Of a stretch of 64,000 bases of DNA, positions 14,732 to 22,431 are shown in pieces. Below the pieces are notes generated by a model. It worked only from the letters and a program-made list of their open reading frames with translations, searched no databases and had not been told where the DNA came from. The translations under genes were made by a program, and so were the position numbers. Each line of letters starts with the position of its first letter. Position 1 is the first letter of the stretch. The DNA comes from Streptomyces katrae (GTDB taxonomy: Bacteria > Actinomycetota > Actinomycetes > Streptomycetales > Streptomycetaceae): the NCBI RefSeq assembly GCF_000717655.1, contig NZ_JNZY01000004.1:62001-126000 (forward strand), given 5' to 3'.

Positions 14732-16726
14732 ATGGCGGTCCCGACCGGGCCCTACGGCAGCTGGCCCTCGCCCCTCGACGCGGCGGTCGCCGCCTCGCTC
14801 GACGGGCGGCCCGAGTACCTCGGAACCGTCGGCCCCGAGGTGTGGTGGACCGAGCCCCGGCCGGCCGAGGGAGGCCGCCGCACCCTGGTGCGCCGGCCCG
14901 CCGACGGCGGCCCCGAGGCCTCGGTGCTGCCCGCCCCCTGGAACGTCCGCAGCCGCGTCACCGAGTACGGCGGCCGGCCCTGGGCGGGCGCCGAACGGCC
15001 CGCGGGCGGGCCCTTGGTGGTGTTCGTCCATTTCGCCGACCAGCGGATGTACGCGTACGAGCCCGACGCGCCCGGCGGCCCCGCCCCGCGGCCCCTCACT
15101 CCCGTCTCCGCCGTCGGCGGTGGGATGCGCTGGGCCGACCCCGTGCTGCGGGGCGGTGAAGTCTGGTGCGTGCTCGAAGAGTTCACCGGCCCGGCGCCGA
15201 CCGACGTCCGCCGGGTGCTGGCCGCCGTACCGCTCGACGGCTCGGCCGCCGAGGACCGGTCCCTCGTGCGCGAACTCACCGACGACCGGCACCGGTTCAC
15301 CACCGGTCCCCGGCTGTCTCCCGACGGGCTGCACGCCGCCTGGCTGGTGTGGGACCACCCCCGGATGCCGTGGGACGGCACCGAGGTGCGCCTCGCCGAC
15401 ATCGCGGCCGACCGGACGCTGACCGGGGCCCGTACCGTGCTCGGCGGTCCCGAGGAGTCCGTGGCCCAGGTGGAGTGGACCCCCGGCGGGGACCTCCTCG
15501 CCGTGAGCGACCGCAGCGGCTGGTGGAACCCGTACCGGGTGGATCCGGCGACCGGCGAGGCCGTCAACCTGTGCCCGCGGGAGGAGGAGTTCGGCGGCCC
15601 GCTGTGGAAGCCCGGGCTGAGCTGGCTGGCCCCGCTTCCCGGAGGGCTCCTCGCCGTCCTGCACGGCCAGGGCTCCTCGGTGCTCGGCATCCTCGACCCG
15701 GAGAGCGGCGACCTGGTGGACGCCGCCGGGCCGTGGACGGCCTGGCAGCCGACGCTCGCCGCGCACGGCAGCCGCGTCTACGGGGTCGCCGCCAGCCCGC
15801 GCAGCGCCTACGAGGTGGTGGAGCTCGACACGGGGGACGGGCACGCCCGGGTGGTCGGCGCGGCCGGGGTGGACCCGGTGGACCCCTCGTACTACCCGGA
15901 ACCGCAGAGCCGCACCTTCCTCGGCCCGGGCGGCCGGGAGATCCACGCCCACGTCTACCCGCCGCACCACCCCGCGCGCCGGGCCCCGGCCGACGAACTG
16001 CCCCCGTACGTGGTGTGGGCGCACGGCGGCCCCACCGACCACGTGCCGCCCGTACTCGACCTGCACATCGCCTACTTCACCTCGCGCGGCATCGGCGTGG
16101 CCGAGGTGAACTACGGCGGCTCCAGCGGCTACGGGCGCGCCTACCGCGAGCGGCTGCGCGAGCAGTGGGGCGTCGTCGACGTGGAGGACTGTGCGGCGGT
16201 GGCCCGGGCGCTGGCCGTCGAGGGCACCGCCGACCCGGACCGGCTCGCCATCCGGGGCGCCAGCGCGGGCGGCTGGACGGCGGCGGCCTCGCTGGCCGCC
16301 ACCGACCTGTACGCCTGCGGGACGATCATCTACCCCGTACTGGACCTGCTGGGCTTCGCCGAGGAGACCCACGACCTGGAGTCCCGCTACATCGACGGCC
16401 TGGCCGGCCCCTCGCAGACCCTGGCCGTACGCTGCCGCGAGCGCTCACCGGTGGCCCGCGCCGGGCGGATCACCGCGCCCTTCCTGCTGCTCCAGGGACT
16501 GGAGGACCCGGTCTGCCCGCCGGCCCAGGCGGAGCGTTTCCTGGCCGCCCTCCGGGGGCGCCCGGTCCCGCACGCGTACGTCGCCTTCGAGGGCGAGGGT
16601 CACGGCTTCCGGCGGGCGGACACCATGATCCGTGCACTGGAAGCGGAACTCTCCCTGTACGTCCAGGTGTTCGGCATCGACCGGACGGACGTACCGAAGG
16701 TGGTGCTGGCACCGCGGCCCGCCTAG
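14732..16726 (+). CDS. S9 family prolyl-oligopeptidase-type serine peptidase
   Basis: 664 residues, starting ATG 14732 (an in-frame GTG immediately before it, 14729, is equally possible) with GAGGGGGAG upstream. The first two thirds are beta-propeller-like repeats (SAVGGGMRWADP, RLSPDGLHAAWLVWDHP, VEWTPGGDLLAVSDRSG). The C-terminal alpha/beta hydrolase domain has VVWAHGGPTD (oxyanion region), IRGASAGGWTA (nucleophile Ser), LLQGLEDPVCPP (Asp) and FEGEGHGF (His), a complete triad. Acylaminoacyl- or oligopeptidase activity on short peptides is expected, cytoplasmic since no signal peptide is seen. It ends the operon begun at 12483; the gap from the M20 stop is 13 bases. Confidence 0.9.
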   Translation: MAVPTGPYGSWPSPLDAAVAASLDGRPEYLGTVGPEVWWTEPRPAEGGRRTLVRRPADGGPEASVLPAPWNVRSRVTEYGGRPWAGAERPAGGPLVVFVHFADQRMYAYEPDAPGGPAPRPLTPVSAVGGGMRWADPVLRGGEVWCVLEEFTGPAPTDVRRVLAAVPLDGSAAEDRSLVRELTDDRHRFTTGPRLSPDGLHAAWLVWDHPRMPWDGTEVRLADIAADRTLTGARTVLGGPEESVAQVEWTPGGDLLAVSDRSGWWNPYRVDPATGEAVNLCPREEEFGGPLWKPGLSWLAPLPGGLLAVLHGQGSSVLGILDPESGDLVDAAGPWTAWQPTLAAHGSRVYGVAASPRSAYEVVELDTGDGHARVVGAAGVDPVDPSYYPEPQSRTFLGPGGREIHAHVYPPHHPARRAPADELPPYVVWAHGGPTDHVPPVLDLHIAYFTSRGIGVAEVNYGGSSGYGRAYRERLREQWGVVDVEDCAAVARALAVEGTADPDRLAIRGASAGGWTAAASLAATDLYACGTIIYPVLDLLGFAEETHDLESRYIDGLAGPSQTLAVRCRERSPVARAGRITAPFLLLQGLEDPVCPPAQAERFLAALRGRPVPHAYVAFEGEGHGFRRADTMIRALEAELSLYVQVFGIDRTDVPKVVLAPRPA

Positions 16727-16759
16727 GTTCGGCGCGTGAACAACGCTGCGGGACAGCGC

Positions 16760-17491
16760 TTAGGGGGTGTGCAGCCAGACGCGGAGCGGGCCGAGCGGGG
16801 TGAAGCCGTGGCGGACGGCGGTGGCCAGGTCCTCACCGGCCTCGTAGCCGACGACCGGGAGGCCGGGCCAGAGGTCCGCGACGGCAGTGAGGGCGCCCGC
16901 CCAGGCCTCGTCGTCCGGGGTGCCGTCCGCGGTGAACACGTTGGAGAGGCCGACGACCGTGCCCGTCCTGTCGGCGCCCGTCCGGTTGGCCGCGGCGCCG
17001 GCGGCGATGCGGCCCTCGGCGGACCAGCCGGCGAAGAAGGCGATCTCCTCGGTGAGCAGGCCCGGGTGGAACAGGCCGGTGCTCTCCCCGCCGTCCCAGG
17101 CCGCCTCCCAGGCGGCCAGCTCCCCGGCGTCGGCGACGCGGGACCAGGTCAGGGCGGAGGCCGGCGGAGCCGGGGCGGCTGGCGGACGGTGGATCCACTC
17201 GGCTCCGAACAGGACCTCGAAGCCCGCCGGGGCCAGGTCGAGATCGGCGAAGCTGTCCTTGACCGAGCAGCCGGGGGAGTCGGTGTCCATCCCGGCCAGC
17301 AGCGCGTCCGCAGAGGCCGCCCGGGTCAGGGTCACGCCGTCGGGGTAGTACGGCGGGGTGCGGCGCGCACTGGTCCATGCGCCGGCCGCGAAGGAGCCGC
17401 CGCCGCTGACCGCGGCGCACCACTCGGCGTTGTTGTGTACCGCCGCGCGCAGCAGTTCTTCGGTGTCCGTGTCGATGATCACGCCGTGCAT
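16760..17491 (-). CDS. Conserved hypothetical protein with GNAT-like C-terminus
   Basis: 243 residues from ATG 17491; an in-frame ATG at 17506 is possible but would sit almost on the divergent promoter. The N-terminal half (DTDTEELLRAAVHNNAEWCAAV, then a PPYYPDGVTLTR strand) is unassigned. The C-terminal half reads like a degenerate acetyltransferase: GRIAAGAAANRTG, TVVGLSNVFTADG and VVGYEAGEDLATAVRHGFTPLGPLRVWL, the last resembling the GNAT beta6-beta7 closing segment (GFxplgplrvW). The acetyl-CoA P-loop is not evident. Function unknown. It is divergent from a true GNAT at 17518, so a local relationship is possible. Confidence 0.65.
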   Translation of the reverse strand: MHGVIIDTDTEELLRAAVHNNAEWCAAVSGGGSFAAGAWTSARRTPPYYPDGVTLTRAASADALLAGMDTDSPGCSVKDSFADLDLAPAGFEVLFGAEWIHRPPAAPAPPASALTWSRVADAGELAAWEAAWDGGESTGLFHPGLLTEEIAFFAGWSAEGRIAAGAAANRTGADRTGTVVGLSNVFTADGTPDDEAWAGALTAVADLWPGLPVVGYEAGEDLATAVRHGFTPLGPLRVWLHTP

Positions 17492-17505
17492 CGTGCCACA
17501 CCTCA

Positions 17506-17511
17506 TAGCCT
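17506..17511 (+). promoter_or_regulatory. -10 element of a leaderless promoter (GNAT gene)
   Basis: TAGCCT (TAnnnT) is followed by exactly six bases and then ATG at 17518, the arrangement that makes the first base of the start codon the transcription start. No Shine-Dalgarno sequence is present upstream of this ATG, which supports leaderless translation. Confidence 0.6.
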
Positions 17512-17517
17512 GGGCGG

Positions 17518-18096
17518 ATGTCATATTCCACGTACCTCCGCGAGGGCGAGCACGTCGGCCTGCGGCCGTTCCGGCTCGCCGACGGCCCCGAGTTCACCGC
17601 CCGCGTGCACGAGAGCCGGCACCTCCACCGCCCGTGGCTGTCCCCGCCCGCGACGATCGAGGAGTACGAGCCGTACGCGGCGCGCCTGACCGAGGGCGGG
17701 AGCCGGGCGGGGTTCCTGGTCTGCGAGCGCGGGACCGGGGCCATCGCCGGGTTCGTCAACGTCAACAACATCGTCCGCGGCGCCTTCGACTGCGGGGCGC
17801 TCGGCTACGGCGCCTTCGCGCACGCCGCCGGGCGCGGGCTGTTCCGGGAGGCGCTGGGGCTGGTCGTCGGGTACGCCTTCACCCCCGAGGACGAGGGCGG
17901 CCTGGGACTGCACCGGCTGGAGGCCAACATCCAGCCGGGCAACGCCGCCTCCCTCGCGCTGGTGCGCGGGGCCGGGTTCCGGCTGGAGGGGTTCTCGCCG
18001 GACTTCCTCTTCGTCGAAGGGGCCTGGCGCGACCACGAGCGCTGGGCGATCACCGCCGAGATGTGTGGTCCCACGGACGCCGATCGCGCAGGATGA
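17518..18096 (+). CDS. GNAT family N-acetyltransferase (RimJ/RimL type)
   Basis: 192 residues. The sequence follows the ribosomal-protein-acetyltransferase-like GNAT pattern: LRPFRLADGPEFTARV at the start, GAIAGFVNVNNIVRG, CGALGYGAFAHAAGRGLFREAL (the acetyl-CoA-binding region A; the usual RxxGxG/A loop is AAGRGLF) and GLHRLEANIQPGNAASLALVRGAGFRLEGFSPDF. The substrate could be a protein N-terminus or a small amine. The start is leaderless by context. The stop is 4 bases before the arginase-like gene, so the two probably form one unit. Confidence 0.87.
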   Translation: MSYSTYLREGEHVGLRPFRLADGPEFTARVHESRHLHRPWLSPPATIEEYEPYAARLTEGGSRAGFLVCERGTGAIAGFVNVNNIVRGAFDCGALGYGAFAHAAGRGLFREALGLVVGYAFTPEDEGGLGLHRLEANIQPGNAASLALVRGAGFRLEGFSPDFLFVEGAWRDHERWAITAEMCGPTDADRAG

Positions 18097-18100
18097 AGGC

Positions 18101-19000
18101 ATGCGAAGCCTGGTGCTCCTCGACGCCCCGTCCAACCTGGGTCTGCGCCCGTCCGCGCCCGGCACCGTCCCCGGTGTCTACAAACTGGCGGGCGCCCTGC
18201 GCGACCAGGGCCTGCTGAGCCGGCTCGGCGCCCGCGAGGGCGGGGTCGTGGTGCCGCCGCGCTACGACCGCGGCAGCTGGAAGGAGGGCGACGGGGTCTT
18301 CCACGCCGGCCCCCTCGCCGCCTACACCGTCGCCCTCGCCGACCGGATCGAAACGCATCTGCGCGACGGGGAGTTCCCCGTCGTCCTCGGCGGGGACTGC
18401 TCGATCCAGCTCGGCGCGTCTCTCGCCATGCGCCGCCTCGGCCGGTACGGGCTGGCCGCGATCGACGGCTCCGCCGACTTCCGCCACCCCGGCAACGAGG
18501 CCGTCAACGGGCCCGTCGGGGCGGCCGCCGGGGAGGAGCTCGCCCTCGCCACCGGCCGCGGCCAGGCCGGTCTCGCCGACCTGGAGGGGCTCGGCCCCTA
18601 CCTCCGGGACGAGGACGTACGGCTCTTCGGGCTGCGCGACGGCGACCAGGACCTGCCGGAGCTGCGCGCGGCGGGCATCTCCGCGGCCACTGTGGGGGAC
18701 ATCCGGGCTCGCGGCGCCGCCCCGGTGGCGCGCGCCGCGCTGGACGGGCTGCACCCGCCGGACACCGCCGGGTTCTGGGTCCACCTCGACGCCGACGTAC
18801 TGGATCCTGACGTGATGCCGGCCGTCGACAGCCCCGATCCCGGCGGACTGGTCCCCGGCGAACTGGCCGGGCTGCTCGCCGTGTTGGTGGGGTCCCCGCG
18901 GTGCGTCGGGCTCAACGTCACGATCTACGACCCGGACCTGGATCCGGACCTGCGGGCGGGGGCGCTGCTCGCCGACCTCGTCGTGGGGGCGTTCGGGTAG
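18101..19000 (+). CDS. Arginase/agmatinase/formiminoglutamase family protein with altered metal ligands
   Basis: 299 residues. The ureohydrolase fold is evident: PVVLGGDCSIQLGAS (about 94-107), AIDGSADFRHPGN (121-133) and VHLDADVLDPDVMP (227-240). Canonical arginases bind two Mn ions through His in GGDHS, Asp/His/Asp in DAHxD, and Asp/Asp in SxDxDxxDP. Here the first His is Cys100 and the His of DxHxD is Ser124, while Asp122, Asp126, Asp230 and Asp232 remain. GGDCS is, from memory, normal in one actinobacterial subgroup, but DGS in place of DGH is unexpected, so activity may be lost or changed. Translation follows the GNAT gene by 4 bases, with a GGATGAAGG purine stretch before the ATG. Confidence 0.8.
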   Translation: MRSLVLLDAPSNLGLRPSAPGTVPGVYKLAGALRDQGLLSRLGAREGGVVVPPRYDRGSWKEGDGVFHAGPLAAYTVALADRIETHLRDGEFPVVLGGDCSIQLGASLAMRRLGRYGLAAIDGSADFRHPGNEAVNGPVGAAAGEELALATGRGQAGLADLEGLGPYLRDEDVRLFGLRDGDQDLPELRAAGISAATVGDIRARGAAPVARAALDGLHPPDTAGFWVHLDADVLDPDVMPAVDSPDPGGLVPGELAGLLAVLVGSPRCVGLNVTIYDPDLDPDLRAGALLADLVVGAFG

Positions 19001-19089
19001 CGCTCCGGCCAGGGCTTTGCGTAATCCTGACCGGTGGTGATCCGCGGAACCCCTGTGCACCGGCCGCCGTGGCGTGTTCCATTTCCTGC

Positions 19090-21057
19090 ATGGCCACCAC
19101 CGTCCGCCGCGCCGTACTGACCCTGCCCGCAGCCCCCTTGGGGCCCGAGAACCCGCTGCCCGTCCTGCGCGCCCCCGCCGACGCGCACACGTTGGACGAG
19201 CGTTCGCGCGACGGACTGCCGCGCGACATGGCCCGGCAGATCGGCTACGAGCCGCTGCGCTCGCTGCTGCCCGTGCGTCTGCTGGACGGGTACCAACGGC
19301 GCAGGCAGGAACGCGAGTTCGAGGCCGTCGTCATCGAGAACGCCCACCTGCGGGTCACCGTGCTGCCCGGACTCGGCGGCCGCGTCCACTCCCTCGTGCA
19401 CGTGCCCACCGGCCGTGAACTGCTGTACCGCAATCCGGTGTTCCAGCCCGCGAACTTCGCCCTCAACGGCGCCTGGTTCTCGGGCGGCATCGAGTGGAAC
19501 ATCGGCGCGACCGGCCACACCACCCTCGCCTGCGCCCCGCTGCACGCCGCGCTCGTACCGGCCCCCGACGGGGGCGTGATGGTCCGGCTGTGGGAGTGGG
19601 AGCGGCTGCGCGACCTGCCGTTCCAGGTGGACCTGTGGCTGCCGGAGGACTCGGAGTTCCTGTACGTCGGCGTCCGCGTCCGCAATCCGCACGAGCGGCC
19701 CGCGCCCGTGTACTGGTGGTCCAACATCGCCGTCCCGGAGGACCCCGGCACACGGGTGCTCGCCCCCGCCGACGAAGCCTGGCACTTCGGGTACGAGCGG
19801 GCCCTGCGGCGGATCCCCGTGCCGCAGTGGGAGGGCGAGGACCGCACGTACCCGCTGCGCAGCACGTATCCGGCCGACTTCTTCTACGAGGTCCCGGACG
19901 GGGCCCGGCCCTGGATCGCCTCGCTGGACGCGGAGGGGCACGGGCTCGTCCAGACGTCCACGGCCCGGCTGCGCGGACGCAAGCTGTTCGTCTGGGGCGC
20001 CGGGGAGGGCGGCCGGCGCTGGCAGGAGTGGCTGACCGAGCCCGGGACCGGCGGCTACGCCGAGATCCAGGCAGGCCTCGCCCGGACCCAGCTGGAGCAC
20101 GTACGGCTCGAGGCCGGAGCGGAGTTCAGCTGGCTGGAGGCGTACGGGCCGCTGGCCGCGGACCCGGCGTCGGTGCACGGCCCCGACTGGGCGGCGGCCC
20201 GGTCCGCCGGGGAGAAGGCCCTGGCGACGGCCCTCCCGCGGGAGCGGGTCGAGGAGGCGTACGAGGCGTGGCGGCGGGCGGCCGACACCGAACCGGGGGA
20301 GCGGCTGGCCGCCGGCTCGGGGTGGGGCGCGCTGGAGGTGCTGTGCGGCGGGCACAAGCTGCCCGGCACCCCGTTCGAGGAGGCGGGGCTCGGCGAGGCG
20401 CAGGCGCCCTGGCTGGAGCTGTGGCGCACCGGGGTCTTCCCCGCCTCGCGGCGGGTGGCGCCGCCGGGGCCCAGCCTGGTCGCCCCGCACTGGCGGGACA
20501 TGCTGGAGACCGCCCCGGCGGATCCGCTCACCGAGTACCACCTGGGCGTGGCGCAGTGGCATGCGGGCGATGTGGCCCAGGCGGTGCGCAGCTGGGAACG
20601 CGGGCTGGCGCTGGCGCCCTCGCGGTGGCCGCTGCTGCGCTGCCTGGCGGTGGCGGACTCGCTGGCCGGCGACCCGGCGCGGGCGGCGCAGCGGTTCGCC
20701 GAGGCCTTCGCGGACCTGGCCGAGGAGAGCCGGGGCGGCGAGCCGTGGACGGCCGCGGAGTCCGCGCTGGGGCGGGAGGCGATGACGGCCCTGCTGGCCG
20801 CCGGCCGCCTGCCGGCGGCGCGGGCGGTGTGGGACCGGCTGCGGCCGGCGCTCCGCGAGGAGGGCCGGTTCCGCCTGCTGGCCGCCCGCCTGCTGGCGGC
20901 CGAGGGCCATGCGGGCGCGGCCCGCCGGGTGTTCGAGGAGGGCTTCGAACTGCCCGACCTGCGCGAGGGCGACGAGATCCTCGCGGAGGTCTGGACCCGC
21001 GTGACAGACCGCCCGCTCCCCCCGTCGTACAACTTCCGCATGCGCCCGCCGACGTAG
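19090..21057 (+). CDS. DUF5107 / tetratricopeptide-containing protein
   Basis: 655 residues starting ATG 19090. The N-terminal half is an aldose-epimerase-like beta-sandwich of the DUF5107 type: LRVTVLPGLGGRVHSLVHVPTGRELLYRNP, WFSGGIEWNIGATGHT, VYWWSNIAVPEDPGTRVLAP and GRKLFVWGAGEGGRRWQEWL. The C-terminal part (about 465-640) is a helical repeat: DPLTEYHLGVAQWHAGDVAQAVRSWERGLALAPSRWPLLRCLAVADSLAGDPARAAQRF has the spacing of TPR units. Such proteins probably act on or bind carbohydrates; the Streptomyces members are uncharacterised to my knowledge. The start has no good Shine-Dalgarno and no clear TAnnnT. Monocistronic by spacing. Confidence 0.78.
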   Translation: MATTVRRAVLTLPAAPLGPENPLPVLRAPADAHTLDERSRDGLPRDMARQIGYEPLRSLLPVRLLDGYQRRRQEREFEAVVIENAHLRVTVLPGLGGRVHSLVHVPTGRELLYRNPVFQPANFALNGAWFSGGIEWNIGATGHTTLACAPLHAALVPAPDGGVMVRLWEWERLRDLPFQVDLWLPEDSEFLYVGVRVRNPHERPAPVYWWSNIAVPEDPGTRVLAPADEAWHFGYERALRRIPVPQWEGEDRTYPLRSTYPADFFYEVPDGARPWIASLDAEGHGLVQTSTARLRGRKLFVWGAGEGGRRWQEWLTEPGTGGYAEIQAGLARTQLEHVRLEAGAEFSWLEAYGPLAADPASVHGPDWAAARSAGEKALATALPRERVEEAYEAWRRAADTEPGERLAAGSGWGALEVLCGGHKLPGTPFEEAGLGEAQAPWLELWRTGVFPASRRVAPPGPSLVAPHWRDMLETAPADPLTEYHLGVAQWHAGDVAQAVRSWERGLALAPSRWPLLRCLAVADSLAGDPARAAQRFAEAFADLAEESRGGEPWTAAESALGREAMTALLAAGRLPAARAVWDRLRPALREEGRFRLLAARLLAAEGHAGAARRVFEEGFELPDLREGDEILAEVWTRVTDRPLPPSYNFRMRPPT

Positions 21058-21233
21058 CGGCGAGGCGTGAGGCCGCCCGGCCGGGCCTGCTCTGCGGCGA
21101 TCCTCTGGGTGTCAGGGGGCTGCGCCGCCCCTCACGGCGACGGTCCACGGTCTGCTCCCCGTGGTCGCGCTCGGCCGGCCGGTGCACACGGCCCGCCGAG
21201 CGCGAAGCGGCGTACCGGCTCGCACGATCATGG

Positions 21234-21251
21234 GAACGTTTGTTCTATTCT
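21234..21251 (+). promoter_or_regulatory. LexA-type (Cheo) box overlapping a -10 element
   Basis: GAACGTTTGTTC at 21234-21245 is GAAC-N4-GTTC, with G and T at the RNNY positions, the consensus of the actinobacterial/Gram-positive SOS operator. It abuts TATTCT (21246-21251), a good -10, 27 bases before the ATG at 21279. LexA bound here would block the promoter of the radical SAM gene, so DNA-damage induction is predicted. Confidence 0.65.
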
Positions 21252-21278
21252 CGGGCCGAGCTACCGAGGGAGGCGCTC

Positions 21279-22319
21279 ATGCGCTGGGACAATCTGACCG
21301 ACGGATCCGGGACCACGGCGAACGCAGGGGCGCTCTTCGGGGCCGGCTCCGTCGTCACGCGGACCTTCGACACCCCCGAGTTCCGCGGGATCACCTTCCA
21401 CGAGGTCCGCGCCCGCTCGGTGCTCAACCGGGTGCCCGGGGCCTCGCGGATGCCGTTCGAGTGGACGGTCAACCCGTACCGCGGGTGCAGCCACGCCTGC
21501 GTGTACTGCTTCGCCCGCAAGACCCACAGCTACCTCGACCTCGACACCGGCCTCGGCTTCGACTCCCAGATAGTCGTCAAGACCAACGCCCCCGAGGTGC
21601 TGCGCCGCGAACTCGGCTCGAGCCGGTGGAGCGGTGCGCACATCGCCATGGGCACCAACGTCGACTGTTACCAGCGCGCCGAGGGACGCTACCGGCTGAT
21701 GCCCGGGATCATCGAGGCCCTGACCGAGCGGGCCAACCCCTTCTCCATCCTGACCAAGGGGACGCTGATCCTGCGCGACCTCCCCCTCCTGCAGCGGGCC
21801 GCCGAGATCACCGACATCGGCATCTCCGTATCCGTCGGCTTCACCGACACCGCCCTGTGGCGGACCGTCGAACCCGGCACGCCCTCCCCCGCCGCCCGGC
21901 TGGCCGCCGTACGGGCCCTCACCGACGCCGGGATCGAGTGCGGGGTGCTGATGGCCCCGGTGATTCCCTTCCTCGGGGACTCCCCCGAGCAGCTGCGGGC
22001 CACCGTGCGGGCCGTCGCCGGGTCCGGGGCGACCTCCGTGACACCCCTGGTACTCCATCTGCGGCCGGGCGCCCGCGAGTGGTTCACGGCATGGCTCCGG
22101 GCCCACCATCCCCACCTGGTCGAACGGTACGAGCGGATGTACGTCGGCGGTTCGTACGCGCCCACCTGGTACCAGCGGCAGATCACCCGGCAAGTCCACG
22201 AGCTCGCGGCGGAATTCGGCATCGGACCCTCCCGGCCGGCCGCGGCCCGCAGGATCACCGTTCCCGAACGCCCGGCCGAGCCCGCGCCCGCCGTTCCCAC
22301 GCAGCTCAGCCTGTTGTGA
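21279..22319 (+). CDS. Rv2578c-type radical SAM protein
   Basis: 346 residues from ATG 21279, preceded by GAGGGAGG. NPYRGCSHACVYCFAR contains the CxxxCxxC 4Fe-4S motif (Cys70, Cys74, Cys77), the site of S-adenosylmethionine cleavage; before it stands the family stretch VLNRVPGASRMPFEWTVNPY, and after it IVVKTNAPEVLRREL, MGTNVDCYQRAEGRYRLMPGI and FSILTKGTLILRDLP. This is the Rv2578c/SplB-related family found across actinobacteria, often discussed with nucleic-acid repair; the exact reaction is unknown. Its promoter carries a LexA-type box (21234-21245), consistent with a DNA-damage role. The last thirty residues are Pro/Ala-rich and probably disordered. Confidence 0.9.
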   Translation: MRWDNLTDGSGTTANAGALFGAGSVVTRTFDTPEFRGITFHEVRARSVLNRVPGASRMPFEWTVNPYRGCSHACVYCFARKTHSYLDLDTGLGFDSQIVVKTNAPEVLRRELGSSRWSGAHIAMGTNVDCYQRAEGRYRLMPGIIEALTERANPFSILTKGTLILRDLPLLQRAAEITDIGISVSVGFTDTALWRTVEPGTPSPAARLAAVRALTDAGIECGVLMAPVIPFLGDSPEQLRATVRAVAGSGATSVTPLVLHLRPGAREWFTAWLRAHHPHLVERYERMYVGGSYAPTWYQRQITRQVHELAAEFGIGPSRPAAARRITVPERPAEPAPAVPTQLSLL

Positions 22320-22431
22320 CCTCGTACGGCCGCTGAAAGCTCATCACATCGGGCCAATCAGCAGCCCAATCCCGCCTTCCAGGCACGGTTTCCGGGACGA
22401 TTCCGCCCAGAACCCTCGGCTGGGAGGCCCC

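Noticed and set aside
16727..16759. TAGGTT followed by six bases and GTG (16736), looking like a leaderless gene start
   Set aside because: The TAG is the stop codon of the S9 peptidase, and the frame that follows is antisense to the GNAT-like gene with no coding character.
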